Source: Bacillota bacterium
GTDB lineage: Bacteria > Bacillota > Sulfobacillia > Sulfobacillales > Sulfobacillaceae
Direction of reading: 5' to 3'
Assembly (NCBI GenBank): GCA_023511625.1
Contig: JAIMBD010000007.1
Location: forward strand, 1-64,000
Length of the DNA stretch: 64,000 nucleotides
This document shows positions 49,423-58,568 of the stretch, piece after piece (positions within the stretch are counted from its first letter, which is position 1; each line of letters begins with the position of its first letter). Under the pieces are notes generated by a model. It did not search any database. It was not told the DNA's origin and worked only from the letters and a program-made list of their open reading frames with translations. The position numbers and the translations under genes are program-made.

Positions 49423-50433
49423 ATGCGCAGGGAAGGGTTAGCGGGGGTCAAAAAGGCCGCCATCTTGCTCATGTCGCTCCCGGCTCAGGAGGCATCGTCC
49501 ATCCTTCGTCACCTCAGCCGGGCCGAGGTGGAGAAGATCGCGGCCGAAATCGCCAACACCCGCCGGGTCGACCGCGACCTCCAGAAGGCGGTGCTGGAGG
49601 AGTTCTACCAGATGTCCTTGGCGCAGGCCGAGATCGCCGAGGGCGGGATCGAGGCGGCTCGGGCCCTGCTCGAGCGGGCCTTTGACCCAGCCCGAGCCAA
49701 CGAGATCTTGACCCGCCTGACCGCGTTGATGCAGCGCCGCCCCTTTGAGGTGTTGCGCAAGGTCGACCCGGCTCAGATCCTGGCCTTTATCCAAAACGAA
49801 CATCCCCAGACCATCGCCGTGCTGTTGGCCTATATGGACCCGGCCCAAGCCTCCCAGGTGCTCTCGGCCCTGCCCGACGACCTGCAGGGCGAGGTGGCGC
49901 GGCGGATTGCGGTCATGGACCGCGTCTCGCCGGAGATGATCAAGGAAATCGAAGCCTTGATCGAAAAGCGGCTGCAGACCTTGTCGGTGGAAGTGATGGG
50001 CAACGCCGGGGGCATCCAGGGGCTGGTGCCCATCTTGTCCAACGCCGACCGCAACGCCGAGCGCACCATCTTGAACCGGCTGGAGGCCGACGACCCCGAG
50101 CTGGCCGAGGAGGTGCGGGCGCGGATGTTTGTGTTTGAAAACATCGTCCAACTCGACGACCGGTCGATCCAAAAAGTGTTGCGCCGAGTGGACAACAAGA
50201 CCTTGGCCACGGCGCTGAAGGGGACGCCCGAAGAGGTCAGCCAGAAGATTTTCAAGAACCTGTCACAGAAGGCGGCCGAACTTTTGCGCGACGATATGGC
50301 CGTGATGGGGCCGGTGCGCATCCGCGATGTGGAGCAGGCCCAGCGAGAGGTCATCCATATCATCCGGCAATTGGAAGACCAAGGCGAGATCGTGATTTCT
50401 CGCGGCAACGAGGAAGACGACTATGTGGTCTAA
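49423..50433 (+). CDS. fliG: Flagellar motor switch protein FliG
   Basis: The 336-residue protein has the three FliG domains: AAILLMSLPAQEASSILRHLS, the EHPQTIAVLLAYMDP middle domain (ENEHPQ form here NEHPQ), and the C-terminal torque domain (FENIVQLDDRSIQKVLRRV, then DDMAVMGPVRIRDVEQAQ). ATG 49423 follows the fliF stop by two bases. The overlap with fliH is 11 bases. Confidence 0.93.
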   Translation: MRREGLAGVKKAAILLMSLPAQEASSILRHLSRAEVEKIAAEIANTRRVDRDLQKAVLEEFYQMSLAQAEIAEGGIEAARALLERAFDPARANEILTRLTALMQRRPFEVLRKVDPAQILAFIQNEHPQTIAVLLAYMDPAQASQVLSALPDDLQGEVARRIAVMDRVSPEMIKEIEALIEKRLQTLSVEVMGNAGGIQGLVPILSNADRNAERTILNRLEADDPELAEEVRARMFVFENIVQLDDRSIQKVLRRVDNKTLATALKGTPEEVSQKIFKNLSQKAAELLRDDMAVMGPVRIRDVEQAQREVIHIIRQLEDQGEIVISRGNEEDDYVV

Positions 50434-51100
50434 GGTGGTCAAAAGCCAAAGCCAGATTCGGGTGCCAGAGCCGTTGCGCCTAGCTCCTCCCGATCCGCGG
50501 CAGGCCGCGACGGACGCGGCTTTGGACAAGGTCGCGGCCGAGGCCAAAGCCGCCGCCGAAAAGTGCCTGGCCCAGGCGCAGGCCGAGGCCGAGGCGCTTC
50601 GGGAAGCGGCGCGGCGCGAGGGGCATGAAGAGGGGTATCGCGAGGGGTACGCGGCCGGTCTGAAGGCGGCGGAGTCGGTCCGCGCGGCGCTGGAGGCGGC
50701 CATTGCTGCCCCCTTGCAGCATCTGCGCGCGGTGCAAGATGCGGCCCAACTGGTCCGAGACCACGCCGTCCTCTACGCGGCTCGACGCTTGGCCGAACAC
50801 TGTCTTCCGGCCGCGATGGGCGAGCGCCCGGAATGGTGGGGCCCGTACCTCGAAGCGGCCGCCCGCGAACTGGCCGGAGAGCCGGCGCGGCTTCTCTTGG
50901 CTCCAGAGTGGCAGGAGCAGGTTGCAGTCATGACGGCGGCTTTGGAACGCCTCGGCCTTCGGGTGGCGGTGGAGCTCGACGCCGCGTTGAGCCCGGACGG
51001 CATCGCGCTCGAGGATGCCGACGGGGCCAGGGTGTGGGCGGGGTTTGCGGCCGTGTTGGAGCGCGCGGTTGACGAGGTGCTCTATGGCGACGGGGATTGA
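50423..51100 (+). CDS. fliH: Flagellar assembly protein FliH
   Basis: The 225-residue protein has the Ala/Glu-rich coiled N-half (AEAKAAAEKCLAQAQAEAEAL) and GHEEGYREGYAAGLKAAE, a GxxxG repeat region typical of FliH, then a C-terminal domain that binds FliI. ATG 50423 overlaps the fliG end. It regulates the export ATPase. Confidence 0.88.
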   Translation: MWSKVVKSQSQIRVPEPLRLAPPDPRQAATDAALDKVAAEAKAAAEKCLAQAQAEAEALREAARREGHEEGYREGYAAGLKAAESVRAALEAAIAAPLQHLRAVQDAAQLVRDHAVLYAARRLAEHCLPAAMGERPEWWGPYLEAAARELAGEPARLLLAPEWQEQVAVMTAALERLGLRVAVELDAALSPDGIALEDADGARVWAGFAAVLERAVDEVLYGDGD

Positions 51101-52415
51101 GGAGCGGATTGACCGCCTTACCGCGCGCCCGCCTCGGTTTCCGCGGGTCGGGGTGGTGGCCGAGGTGCGTGGCACCACGGTAGTGGCGGTGGGACTGAAG
51201 GCGGCGCTGGGCGAGGTCTGCCGCATCGACGTCGGCGGCGAGCGCCCGGTGTGGGGAGAGGTGTCGGGGTTTCTCCCGGGAGGGCGGGTGTTTTTGACCC
51301 CGTACGGCGACTTGGGCGGCATCGCCGCCGGCGACCAGGTGGTGGCGGTGGGGCGCGCCGCGGCGGTGCCGGTGGGGCCGGCCCTTTTGGGGCGGGCCTT
51401 GGACGGGATCGGGCGGCCCCTCGACGGCCGGGGACCCGTTTTCGGCTTTGGCCGCGCCGTCGCTCCGCGGCCGCTTTCTCCTCTCGCCCGGCTTTCGGTG
51501 GAAGAGCCCCTGTGGACCGGGATTCGGGTGGTGGACGGCTTGTTGACGTTGGGCAAAGGGCAGCGCGTGGGCATCTTTGCCGGGGCCGGCGTGGGCAAGA
51601 CCACGCTGCTCCACCAACTGATGGCCGGGGCCGCTGCCGACGTGGTGGTGGCTGCCCTGGTAGGCGAACGCGGCCGCGAGGTGTCGGCCTTCTACCGTCG
51701 GCTTTCCGGGCCCCTGCGGCGCCGCACGGTGCTGGTGGCGGCTACTTCCGACGCCGCGGCGCTGTTGCGGGTGCGGGCCGCCGAGACGGCCCTGACGGTG
51801 GCCGAGGCCTTCCGGGACCAGGGGAAGGATGTCCTACTGGTGATGGACTCTTTGACGCGCGTGGCGATGGCCCAGCGCGAACACGGCCTCGCCTCCGGCG
51901 AGGTGGCGTCGATGCGCGGATACACCCCCTCGGTGTTTCACCTTCTGCCCCGCCTTTTGGAGCGGGCCGGGAGGACCGCGCGGGGGTCCATCACTGGGCT
52001 TTTTACGGTGTTGCTGGAGGCCGACGACCCCACCGAGCCTATCGGCGACGCCGTGCGCGGCATCCTCGACGGCGCCCTCTACCTCTCCCGCCGCTTGGCC
52101 CAGGCCCAGCACTTTCCCGCTGTGGATGTGTTGGCGTCCTTGAGCCGCACCATGGACGAGGTGGTGACCGAACCGCACAGACGGCTTGCCGCCGAGGCGC
52201 GCGCGGTGCTGGCGACCCTCGAAGAGGGGCGCGACCTGGTGCAAATCGGGGCGTATCAACCAGGGTCCAATCCCGAGTTGGACCGGGCGCTGGCATTGGA
52301 AACGGCCCTGAAGGCGTGGCTTAGGCAAGGGCGGGAAGAGTGGTGCGACCCGACCCAGGCCTTGGCCGATCTTTCCCAGATCCTGGAGGGAGATGGTGGG
52401 CATGGCACCGCATGA
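51084..52415 (+). CDS. fliI: Flagellar export ATPase FliI
   Basis: The 443-residue ATPase has P-loop GAGVGKTT, the FliI/F1-beta family segment VGERGREVSAFYRRL, Walker B LLVMDSLTRVAMAQRE and GSITGLFTVLLEADDPTEP. It drives flagellar protein export with FliH and FliJ. ATG 51084 overlaps fliH by 17 bases. Confidence 0.93.
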   Translation: MATGIEERIDRLTARPPRFPRVGVVAEVRGTTVVAVGLKAALGEVCRIDVGGERPVWGEVSGFLPGGRVFLTPYGDLGGIAAGDQVVAVGRAAAVPVGPALLGRALDGIGRPLDGRGPVFGFGRAVAPRPLSPLARLSVEEPLWTGIRVVDGLLTLGKGQRVGIFAGAGVGKTTLLHQLMAGAAADVVVAALVGERGREVSAFYRRLSGPLRRRTVLVAATSDAAALLRVRAAETALTVAEAFRDQGKDVLLVMDSLTRVAMAQREHGLASGEVASMRGYTPSVFHLLPRLLERAGRTARGSITGLFTVLLEADDPTEPIGDAVRGILDGALYLSRRLAQAQHFPAVDVLASLSRTMDEVVTEPHRRLAAEARAVLATLEEGRDLVQIGAYQPGSNPELDRALALETALKAWLRQGREEWCDPTQALADLSQILEGDGGHGTA

Positions 52416-52836
52416 CGTGCGGCTGGTCCGATACCGGCGGCACTTGGAGCGGGCGGCCGAACGGGCACGGGCCGAACTCGGGGCGCTGGAACGGGAGGCG
52501 GCGCGCCTGGAGGCGGTTCGGCAGGCGCTTCGGGCAGAGCAGGCGGCCTTAAGCGAGCGCCTTCAAGCAGCCCAGGACGTTGAGACCATCGCCTTTTTGT
52601 TGCGCGAGTGGGAGCAGTGCCATCAGCGCCTCGGCGCCTTGTCGGCCGACGCGGCGCGGGTCGCCCAGGCGGTGTCGGACGCGCGCGAGGCGGTGCGGGC
52701 CCTATGGCAGGCGACCGAGCGCGTCGACCGCTGGCTTTCCGCCCGCGCTGAGGCCGAGGCCCGACGACACCGCCGGCGGTGGGCGCGGGCCTTGGAGGAA
52801 ATGCTGGCCGCCCGGTCCGCGCCGGAGGAGGTGTGA
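52402..52836 (+). CDS. fliJ: Flagellar export chaperone FliJ
   Basis: This 144-residue, almost purely coiled-coil protein (Arg/Glu/Ala heptads) sits right after fliI, the normal position of FliJ. ATG 52402 is preferred to ATG 52393 because GGAGGG stands 11 bases upstream instead of 2. It overlaps fliI by 14 bases. Confidence 0.8.
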   Translation: MAPHDVRLVRYRRHLERAAERARAELGALEREAARLEAVRQALRAEQAALSERLQAAQDVETIAFLLREWEQCHQRLGALSADAARVAQAVSDAREAVRALWQATERVDRWLSARAEAEARRHRRRWARALEEMLAARSAPEEV

Positions 52837-52841
52837 AGGGG

Positions 52842-53486
52842 ATGGGATTGAGTCCTAACCTGCCGGTCGAGCTAGGAGTCGGGTCGCGGCAAGTCAAGAC
52901 GCGCGTCATCCGCCTTCTCGGCAACAATGAGGTCTACCTCGACGCCATCCCGGAATTAGAGTCGGAATTGACCCCACCGCCTGGCAGTCGGGTGGAGTTG
53001 GCTTGGCTCGAAGATGATCGCCGCTTTTACCAGCAAGGGCAAGTGGTGGACATCCTCGACCCCCTGCCCATCATTCTCTTGCGCATGGAAGGCGAACCGG
53101 TCCATCAAGAGCTGCGCTCGTATCCGCGCATCAAGGTGGCCGTCCCGTTGGAATACGCGCTCACGCGGCAGGCGGCGTGGTCGCTGACCACCACCCTCGA
53201 CCTGTCCGCCGGCGGGCTTCGGTTTCCGAGCGCGTTCGAGGTCTGGCCAGGGCTTCACCTTCGGCTGCGCCTGCGACTGGACGGAGAGGTGTGGCCCCTG
53301 GTGGGGGCCGTAGTGCGCTGCGCCTCCAAGCCGGCAGAATGGCGGGGCCGCCTCCAGTGGGAGACGGCGGTCCGGTTCTTGGCCCCCTCCCCGGCAGCGC
53401 GTGCAGCCATCGGCCGGTTTGTGGAACGAGAGGTCGCTCGGCAGCAGCGGGGGCGGAGTTCGAGCCGCTCGCGCAGCGGCCGGTAA
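52842..53486 (+). CDS. PilZ-domain c-di-GMP effector in the flagellar operon (YcgR/MotI-like)
   Basis: The 214-residue protein has a YcgR-like N-domain (residues 10-85: GSRVELAWLEDDRRFYQQG...) and a C-terminal PilZ domain. The c-di-GMP motifs are intact: RSYPR (92-96, RxxxR) and DLSAGG (120-125, D-x-S-x-x-G). Such proteins curb the flagellar motor or switch when c-di-GMP is high. ATG 52842 follows AGGAGGTGTG. Between fliJ and fliK it may be co-expressed with the motor, so motility could be tied to the c-di-GMP system in the first 15 kb. Confidence 0.9.
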   Translation: MGLSPNLPVELGVGSRQVKTRVIRLLGNNEVYLDAIPELESELTPPPGSRVELAWLEDDRRFYQQGQVVDILDPLPIILLRMEGEPVHQELRSYPRIKVAVPLEYALTRQAAWSLTTTLDLSAGGLRFPSAFEVWPGLHLRLRLRLDGEVWPLVGAVVRCASKPAEWRGRLQWETAVRFLAPSPAARAAIGRFVEREVARQQRGRSSSRSRSGR

Positions 53487-53573
53487 CGCATCCGGGAAAG
53501 GAGGTGAGGCTCGACCAGCGCGCCGTGGCGAGGCGAAAGGTGTCGATTACCGGCAAGAAAGGGGGTGAATGAC

Positions 53574-54929
53574 ATGCCCAATCCGGTGGGGGTGGCGTTG
53601 TCAGGGGCAGACCGGGCGCCGGTGGCGTCGGGTCCCGCCTCGGTCGGCGCTGCCCAGGGGGCGATGCCGCAGGGTTCGCACCGGGGCCGGTTTCGGGCAG
53701 CGCTCCAGCAGGCGAAGGCCCACGGAGCCAAAGGCCGCCGGGCGCGAACCGCCGAAGGCCCTGACGGCCAAGACCCGGCCCTGCCACCCTGGCCGGTTCC
53801 GGTTTTTGCCGCTGCCGTGGCGCCCAAGACGCCGAAAGACGCCGGCAGCCCGGCGACGGGAAACCGACCGGTGGGGGGGCCTTGGGGGCCGAGCCTTCGG
53901 GCTCGGGCGCCCGAGACGGCTTCGGCGCCGCGCCGCCTGCATCTTGCGGTCAAGACCAGTCAGGCGGTCTTGGGGCGGGGAAAGCCTGCGCCGGAAACTG
54001 CGGGGGCCCAAGCGCCGCTGAAAGCGTCCAGCCCCGGCGAGCCCACGCCGCCGGCGCCCCGCCCTCTCCTCGGGCAGGGGACGGACCCTCCAACGACAGG
54101 GCACCATGCCGCCGGGTCCCCGCAGAGGCCTTGGCCCACCGCGGCATCGGCGGTCGAGCCGGGTGCACCGCCGGCTCCAGGTCCCGAGGGGCGGGCTGAC
54201 CCGTCTCGCCCAGCCCGGGCGGTGCCGGCCCCGTCGGTCTCCACGGCGCAGGCCAAGCCACCGGCGCTCCACGTCTCGTCTTCTTCTCCCCGACTGTCGA
54301 GGCTCGGGCGGCAGGGTGACCCGCTGCGGCTAAAATCCGCAAGTTCGGCCACAGCCCGACCCGAAAAGGCCTCGGCCGAGGCGCCCTGGGCCGCGGGGGT
54401 CCAAGTGCCGCCAGCGGCGACGCGGTCGGTGGCGGCCGTCGGCCCGCGTCTTTCGGGTGCGACAGGCTCTTTCGCAGCCGCTCCGCCTTCCGTGGCGCCA
54501 CCCCACTGGCAGGTCGAGGGCCAACGGATTTCGCCGCCGAGCGAATCCGCGGCGCAAGCCAGCCGTTGGCGCATCAAGCCGCCCAAAGCGCCTCCGTTCT
54601 GGGTGACGGTCCACGGGAGCTCCACGGCTGGCCAACGGATGGACGTGCGGGTGGAACTGACGGCCGGCCATCGGGCGTGGCTTGAGGCGAGTCCCAGCGG
54701 GTGGAACCACCTGGCCCAGCGCTTGCAGGACACCCACGGCACGCCGGTGCGCCTTGAGGTGGACTGGAGCGGCGGATGGGCCGCCGGTGGGGGCGGTGGT
54801 GCGGGACAACAGGGGGCCGGCGGCGGCGGGTTGACGGCGCCCCGGGTCCCGTGGGCGCAGGGGGCGGCGGCCGACTCCTCCGCGCAGACCTTTTCCGACG
54901 CCCAACCCGGCATCGACTTTCGCGCCTGA
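53574..54929 (+). CDS. fliK: Flagellar hook-length control protein FliK
   Basis: The 451-residue protein is Pro/Ala-rich and low in complexity over the first 330 residues. A conserved C-terminal substrate-switch domain (about 345-420: FWVTVHGSS, then MDVRVELTAGHRAWLEA and TPVRLEVDWSGG) follows, with a Gly-rich tail. ATG 53574 stands behind AAAGGGGGTG; a GTG 9 bases upstream is less well placed. The position after fliJ and before flgD is typical. Confidence 0.82.
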   Translation: MPNPVGVALSGADRAPVASGPASVGAAQGAMPQGSHRGRFRAALQQAKAHGAKGRRARTAEGPDGQDPALPPWPVPVFAAAVAPKTPKDAGSPATGNRPVGGPWGPSLRARAPETASAPRRLHLAVKTSQAVLGRGKPAPETAGAQAPLKASSPGEPTPPAPRPLLGQGTDPPTTGHHAAGSPQRPWPTAASAVEPGAPPAPGPEGRADPSRPARAVPAPSVSTAQAKPPALHVSSSSPRLSRLGRQGDPLRLKSASSATARPEKASAEAPWAAGVQVPPAATRSVAAVGPRLSGATGSFAAAPPSVAPPHWQVEGQRISPPSESAAQASRWRIKPPKAPPFWVTVHGSSTAGQRMDVRVELTAGHRAWLEASPSGWNHLAQRLQDTHGTPVRLEVDWSGGWAAGGGGGAGQQGAGGGGLTAPRVPWAQGAAADSSAQTFSDAQPGIDFRA

Positions 54930-54948
54930 AGTCAGGAGGTGAACGACA

Positions 54949-55401
54949 ACGAGTGCCATCGGAGCCATCAACACCGGGCCGAATGGCCTAAGCCCATCGA
55001 ACTCCCCGTCCGGGGCCTCGGGCCCAACCGATCCCTTGGCTCCGCAGAACCTCGGGGAGAGCGCGTTCTTGCAGCTCTTGGCGGCCGAGTTGCAGTATCA
55101 AGACCCGTTGCAGCCGATGGATAACACCCAGTTCGTGGCGGAACTGGCGCAGTTTTCCACCCTGGCGGCCGTTACCAACCAGTCGACGACCTTAAGCCAG
55201 ATTCTCACCCAGCTGCAGCAAGGAGCGGCGTTCAACCCGCTCTTGCAGGCGAGCCAGCTCTTGGGGAAGACGGTAGTCACCGCCTCCGGCCAAGGGACGG
55301 TCGCGGCCGCGACGGTCAACGCCCAAGGGGCCGTTACCTTGACCGTCACCGGGCTCGGTTCCGTGCCGCTCGACCAAGTGACGGAGGTCAAAAGTGGCTG
55401 A
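54949..55401 (+). CDS. flgD: Flagellar hook capping protein FlgD, apparent ACG start
   Basis: The 150-residue FlgD has LGESAFLQLLAAELQYQDPL and PMDNTQFVAELAQFSTLAAV, the family signature, with a short C-terminal part. The frame has no ATG, GTG or TTG near the ribosome binding site. AGGAGGTG (54934-54941) is followed after 7 bases by ACG AGT GCC; a stop lies just before, and the next credible start, TTG 55036, has no ribosome binding site and would remove the N-terminal 29 residues. I therefore place the start at ACG 54949. Its stop overlaps the next gene by 8 bases. Confidence 0.82.
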   Translation, partial: TSAIGAINTGPNGLSPSNSPSGASGPTDPLAPQNLGESAFLQLLAAELQYQDPLQPMDNTQFVAELAQFSTLAAVTNQSTTLSQILTQLQQGAAFNPLLQASQLLGKTVVTASGQGTVAAATVNAQGAVTLTVTGLGSVPLDQVTEVKSG

Positions 55402-55861
55402 GGTGCATCCCGTAGCGCTGGGATCTCCGCTGCCTGCAGGCGGCGCATCCGTATCGCCGCACCCCCAGGCGACCTTTCGCCACACGCTCAAGGAGGCCTT
55501 GCGTTGGTCGGCGCATGCAGGACAACGGGCCCAAGCCCGCGGCCTTACGATACCGGCCGAGGAAATGGCCGAAGTGGAGGCCGCCACGGCCAGGGCGCGG
55601 GCGGCGGGCTCGAAGACGGCGGCTATCGTGACCGCGTCGGCCGTGTACGTGGTGGCACCGCCCTCTGGGGTGATCATCACGGCCCTGCCGGTGGCCGGTC
55701 CAGACGGCGAGGGGCTGATGGTCAACCGCATCGACACGGTGGTGTGGGTGGGTCGGACCCAAACGGAGACCCCGGGCTCTGGACGGACTGAAGGAGCCCA
55801 CGCACCGTGGCCGTATCCCCCAGGCCTGTGGCTGGCGGGGGAACCAGACGGCGGCGCCTGA
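55394..55861 (+). CDS. TIGR02530-like flagellar operon protein
   Basis: The 155-residue protein follows flgD and has the family pattern HTLKEALRWSAHAGQRAQAR (residue 28 onwards), AGSKTAAIVTASAVYVV and ITALPVAGP...MVNRIDTVV. This small family is found between flgD and flgE in many Firmicutes; the function is unclear. GTG 55394 overlaps flgD. Confidence 0.78.
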   Translation: MAEVHPVALGSPLPAGGASVSPHPQATFRHTLKEALRWSAHAGQRAQARGLTIPAEEMAEVEAATARARAAGSKTAAIVTASAVYVVAPPSGVIITALPVAGPDGEGLMVNRIDTVVWVGRTQTETPGSGRTEGAHAPWPYPPGLWLAGEPDGGA

Positions 55862-55954
55862 GCCGGCTTTCCGAGGGGCGACTTGAGGAAGACGGTCGCG
55901 CGCCACGGTCGATTTTCGCGGAAGCCATTTTGGGAGCAAAAGGAGGGGCCATCG

Positions 55955-57193
55955 ATGTCCGACAGTTTGTACGCGGCCATTTCCGGCCTGAATGCCGAAC
56001 AGCAACTTTTGGGGGTGGTCTCCCAAAACATCGCCAACGTCAACACGGTGGGCTACAAGGCGAGTGCCGTCAGTTTCGCCGAGGCCTTGCAGCAGACCTT
56101 GCAAGGTGCCGGGGCCCCCACGGCCAACCAGGGCGGAACCAACCCCGAACAGGTGACGGCGGGCGGGGCCGTGAACGTTAACGCCATCGACGTCAACATG
56201 GGCCAGGGGCAGATTCAGAGCACCGGCATCAACACCAACCTGGCCATTCAGGGCAACGGCTTCTTTGTGGTGCAGATGCCGCAAGGCAACCGCGCCTACA
56301 CCCGGGCCGGGGACTTTACCACCGACGCCAATGGGACCCTGGTCGACCCCGAAGGGCATCCGGTGCTGGGGTGGATGGCCACCAACGGCACCTTGCCGAC
56401 GGAGAATACCGCCAACCTGGCTCCGATTCAGATTCCTCAAACCCTGATGCCGCCCGCGGCCACTACCGGTGTGACGGTCACCGGCAATCTCAACGCCGCC
56501 GATGCCGCGGGCACCGTAGAGTCGGTGCCGGTGACGATCTACGACAGCTTAGGCACCGCCATTCCTGTGACCTTGACCTTTACGGCTCCCAGTTCGGGGT
56601 CGACCTCGTGGACCGTCGGGGCCACCGTGCCGAGCGGCGATTCCTACACGTTGAGTGCCACCAGCATCTCCTTCAGCGGCACCAACGGCACCCTCAACAG
56701 CGGCTCGTCGCCCATTACTTTGACCGTGACCGAGGCCAACGGCAACAAGGTCACGGCCACGGTCGACCTCAGTGCTCTCACGGCCTACTCGGCGCCCACG
56801 CAGCTGACGGCCACGCAGACGGGCGGAGCCGCAGCCGGCACCTTGGAGTCGTTTAGCATCAACAACCAAGGCGAGGTGGTGGGGACCTACTCCAACGGGT
56901 TGACTCAGACCATCGGGCAGATTGCGCTAGCGGCTTTCGCCAATCCGGCCGGGTTGACCAACATCGGCAACAGCCTTTGGCAGACGTCGCCCAATTCCGG
57001 GCCGAGTCAAATCGGCGCGCCCAACACCGGACCGCGGGGGTCCATTCAGGCCGGCGCCTTGGAGGGGTCGAACGTCGACCTGGCCAACGAATTCGTCAAC
57101 ATGATCATCGCCCAGCAAGGGTATCAAGCCAACGCCAAAGTCATCACCGTCGACCAGACCCTGCGCCAGACCTTGACCAACATGGTGCAGTAA
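55955..57193 (+). CDS. flgE: Flagellar hook protein FlgE
   Basis: The 412-residue hook protein has the N-terminal motif YAAISGLNAEQQLLGVVSQN then IANVNTVGYKAS, NGFFVVQ and the C-terminal NVDLANEFVNMIIAQQGYQA. Ser/Thr/Gly-rich strands fill the middle. ATG 55955 follows AAAGGAGGGG. It is the last gene before the terminator at 57209; fliL, fliM and fliN do not follow. Confidence 0.93.
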   Translation: MSDSLYAAISGLNAEQQLLGVVSQNIANVNTVGYKASAVSFAEALQQTLQGAGAPTANQGGTNPEQVTAGGAVNVNAIDVNMGQGQIQSTGINTNLAIQGNGFFVVQMPQGNRAYTRAGDFTTDANGTLVDPEGHPVLGWMATNGTLPTENTANLAPIQIPQTLMPPAATTGVTVTGNLNAADAAGTVESVPVTIYDSLGTAIPVTLTFTAPSSGSTSWTVGATVPSGDSYTLSATSISFSGTNGTLNSGSSPITLTVTEANGNKVTATVDLSALTAYSAPTQLTATQTGGAAAGTLESFSINNQGEVVGTYSNGLTQTIGQIALAAFANPAGLTNIGNSLWQTSPNSGPSQIGAPNTGPRGSIQAGALEGSNVDLANEFVNMIIAQQGYQANAKVITVDQTLRQTLTNMVQ

Positions 57194-57208
57194 GCCAACC
57201 GGTTAGGT

Positions 57209-57260
57209 GCGGGCGGGCCCCAGGGGCCAAACTCCCTCGCGGGCCCGCCCGCGGCGTTTT
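57209..57260 (+). terminator. Rho-independent terminator of the motility operon
   Basis: A perfect 12-bp stem GCGGGCGGGCCC (57209-57220) / GGGCCCGCCCGC (57241-57252) is followed by GGCGTTTT, 15 bases after the flgE stop. Confidence 0.88.
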
Positions 57261-57317
57261 GCGGGCGCAAGGCCGCCCAGGGCGGATGGCGTACCCGGAG
57301 CGAGAAGTTCGAGCGGG

Positions 57318-58391
57318 TTATCCCTTCGGGTGCGGCAAGGCTTGGCTCAGCCAGGCATCGAACTGGGACTGGGTCATGAAACCGGCTTCCCGCGCCACCG
57401 GTTGATGGCGGGCGTTGAGCAGCACGAAGCTCGGGTAGGCGTTGGCCTGCCAAGACGCCGGCAACTGGTCGCCCAACGGCACAAAGTAGACCGGGATCCC
57501 CGGCAGGGGATAGCGCGCCACGAAGGCCTTGAGGTTTGACACCAGGTCCTGGTTGGAGGCCAAGGGCGTCCGGGAGCCGTCTTGGGCCGTCAAGGCGATG
57601 GATTGCAAGGTCGGCGCCGTGGCGGCTTGTCCGACGCCGCCCAAGGGGGAGGCATCGACCAAGACGAACCCGATCCCCTTTTGGTGGGCGAAGGCCGCGT
57701 CGGGCCTGTCTAGCCACCGGGCCGTGGTGGCACAAAATTCGCACCAAGGGGCCATCACCTCGACCACCACGGGACCTGCGGGCAGCGACGCCGGCCGGTT
57801 AGAGAGGTCGCGCAGGGCGAAGCCTCCGGTAGGAGCGGGGGCTGTGGTGGCCGGGGCCGTCGACTGCCCGGCCACCACAGCCAGGCTCAACAGTCCCGCC
57901 GCCCAAATCCCGCCGCCCCACAACGCGACGTTGGGGCCGAGGGTGGCTTGAGGCCGGGTGGCGCGGCCAAAGCCGATGGCGAGGAGGATCATGAGTTGGG
58001 CCGCCGAACACCACAGGCACACCGCGTGGTCGCGCCACTCGAAACCCAAGGCCCAGGCCAGGGCGACGAGCCCTATACCTTCCCAGACCGTTCCGATCCA
58101 GCGGTTGCCCCGGCTCCATAAGGGCCAGAAGAGGCCGAAGGCGGCCCACAACGCGCCCCAGAAGGCAAAGGGGAGACCAAAGACCACGCTGCCAGGGCCG
58201 GTCAGCACCTGGGTACAGTGAATCACGCCGCCGGCAGAAGAGGGGCAGACCACTTGTTGGTGGGCCCAATGGGCCCAGGTCAGGTAGGCGGTGATCCCCA
58301 ACATGACCACCAGGGCTCCCCATTCCACGCCCACGGTCCACCGCGGCGGGGGTAGAGGTTGCCGGGGGCGTACCCGGGGTTTCTGGCTCAC
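57318..58391 (-). CDS. VKOR-thioredoxin fusion, disulfide-forming membrane oxidoreductase
   Basis: The 357-residue protein has a four-helix vitamin K epoxide reductase domain with Cys49 and Cys59 in the loop, Ser68 in GSVVFGLPF, and active-site Cys125-Cys128 in VCLWCSA. After a linker, a thioredoxin/DsbA domain carries APWCEFC (Cys217, Cys220). The fusion makes disulfide bonds in exported proteins and passes electrons to quinone. GTG 58391 follows AAGGAGGGG. It is single. Exported target proteins could include the Cys-bearing exosortase target. Confidence 0.9.
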   Translation of the reverse strand: MSQKPRVRPRQPLPPPRWTVGVEWGALVVMLGITAYLTWAHWAHQQVVCPSSAGGVIHCTQVLTGPGSVVFGLPFAFWGALWAAFGLFWPLWSRGNRWIGTVWEGIGLVALAWALGFEWRDHAVCLWCSAAQLMILLAIGFGRATRPQATLGPNVALWGGGIWAAGLLSLAVVAGQSTAPATTAPAPTGGFALRDLSNRPASLPAGPVVVEVMAPWCEFCATTARWLDRPDAAFAHQKGIGFVLVDASPLGGVGQAATAPTLQSIALTAQDGSRTPLASNQDLVSNLKAFVARYPLPGIPVYFVPLGDQLPASWQANAYPSFVLLNARHQPVAREAGFMTQSQFDAWLSQALPHPKG

Positions 58392-58538
58392 TGCGACCCC
58401 TCCTTCTTTTCCTCTTCTTCTGCCTCGTTGGGCGCGGTCGGTCCCCGTTTCCGGCTACGGCCACGCGCTGCGCCTTGGATGCGCCAAGCGGTCGGCCGCG
58501 CACGGCGCCCAGGCGCCTTCGGCTCGCAATTTGTCGGC

Positions 58539-58568
58539 ATTATAGCAGAGGGGATGAAGATTCGTCAG
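58539..58568 (-). promoter_or_regulatory. Candidate sigma-A promoter of the VKOR-thioredoxin gene
   Basis: On the minus strand CTGACG (58563-58568) and a perfect TATAAT (58539-58544) are 18 bases apart. Confidence 0.65.
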
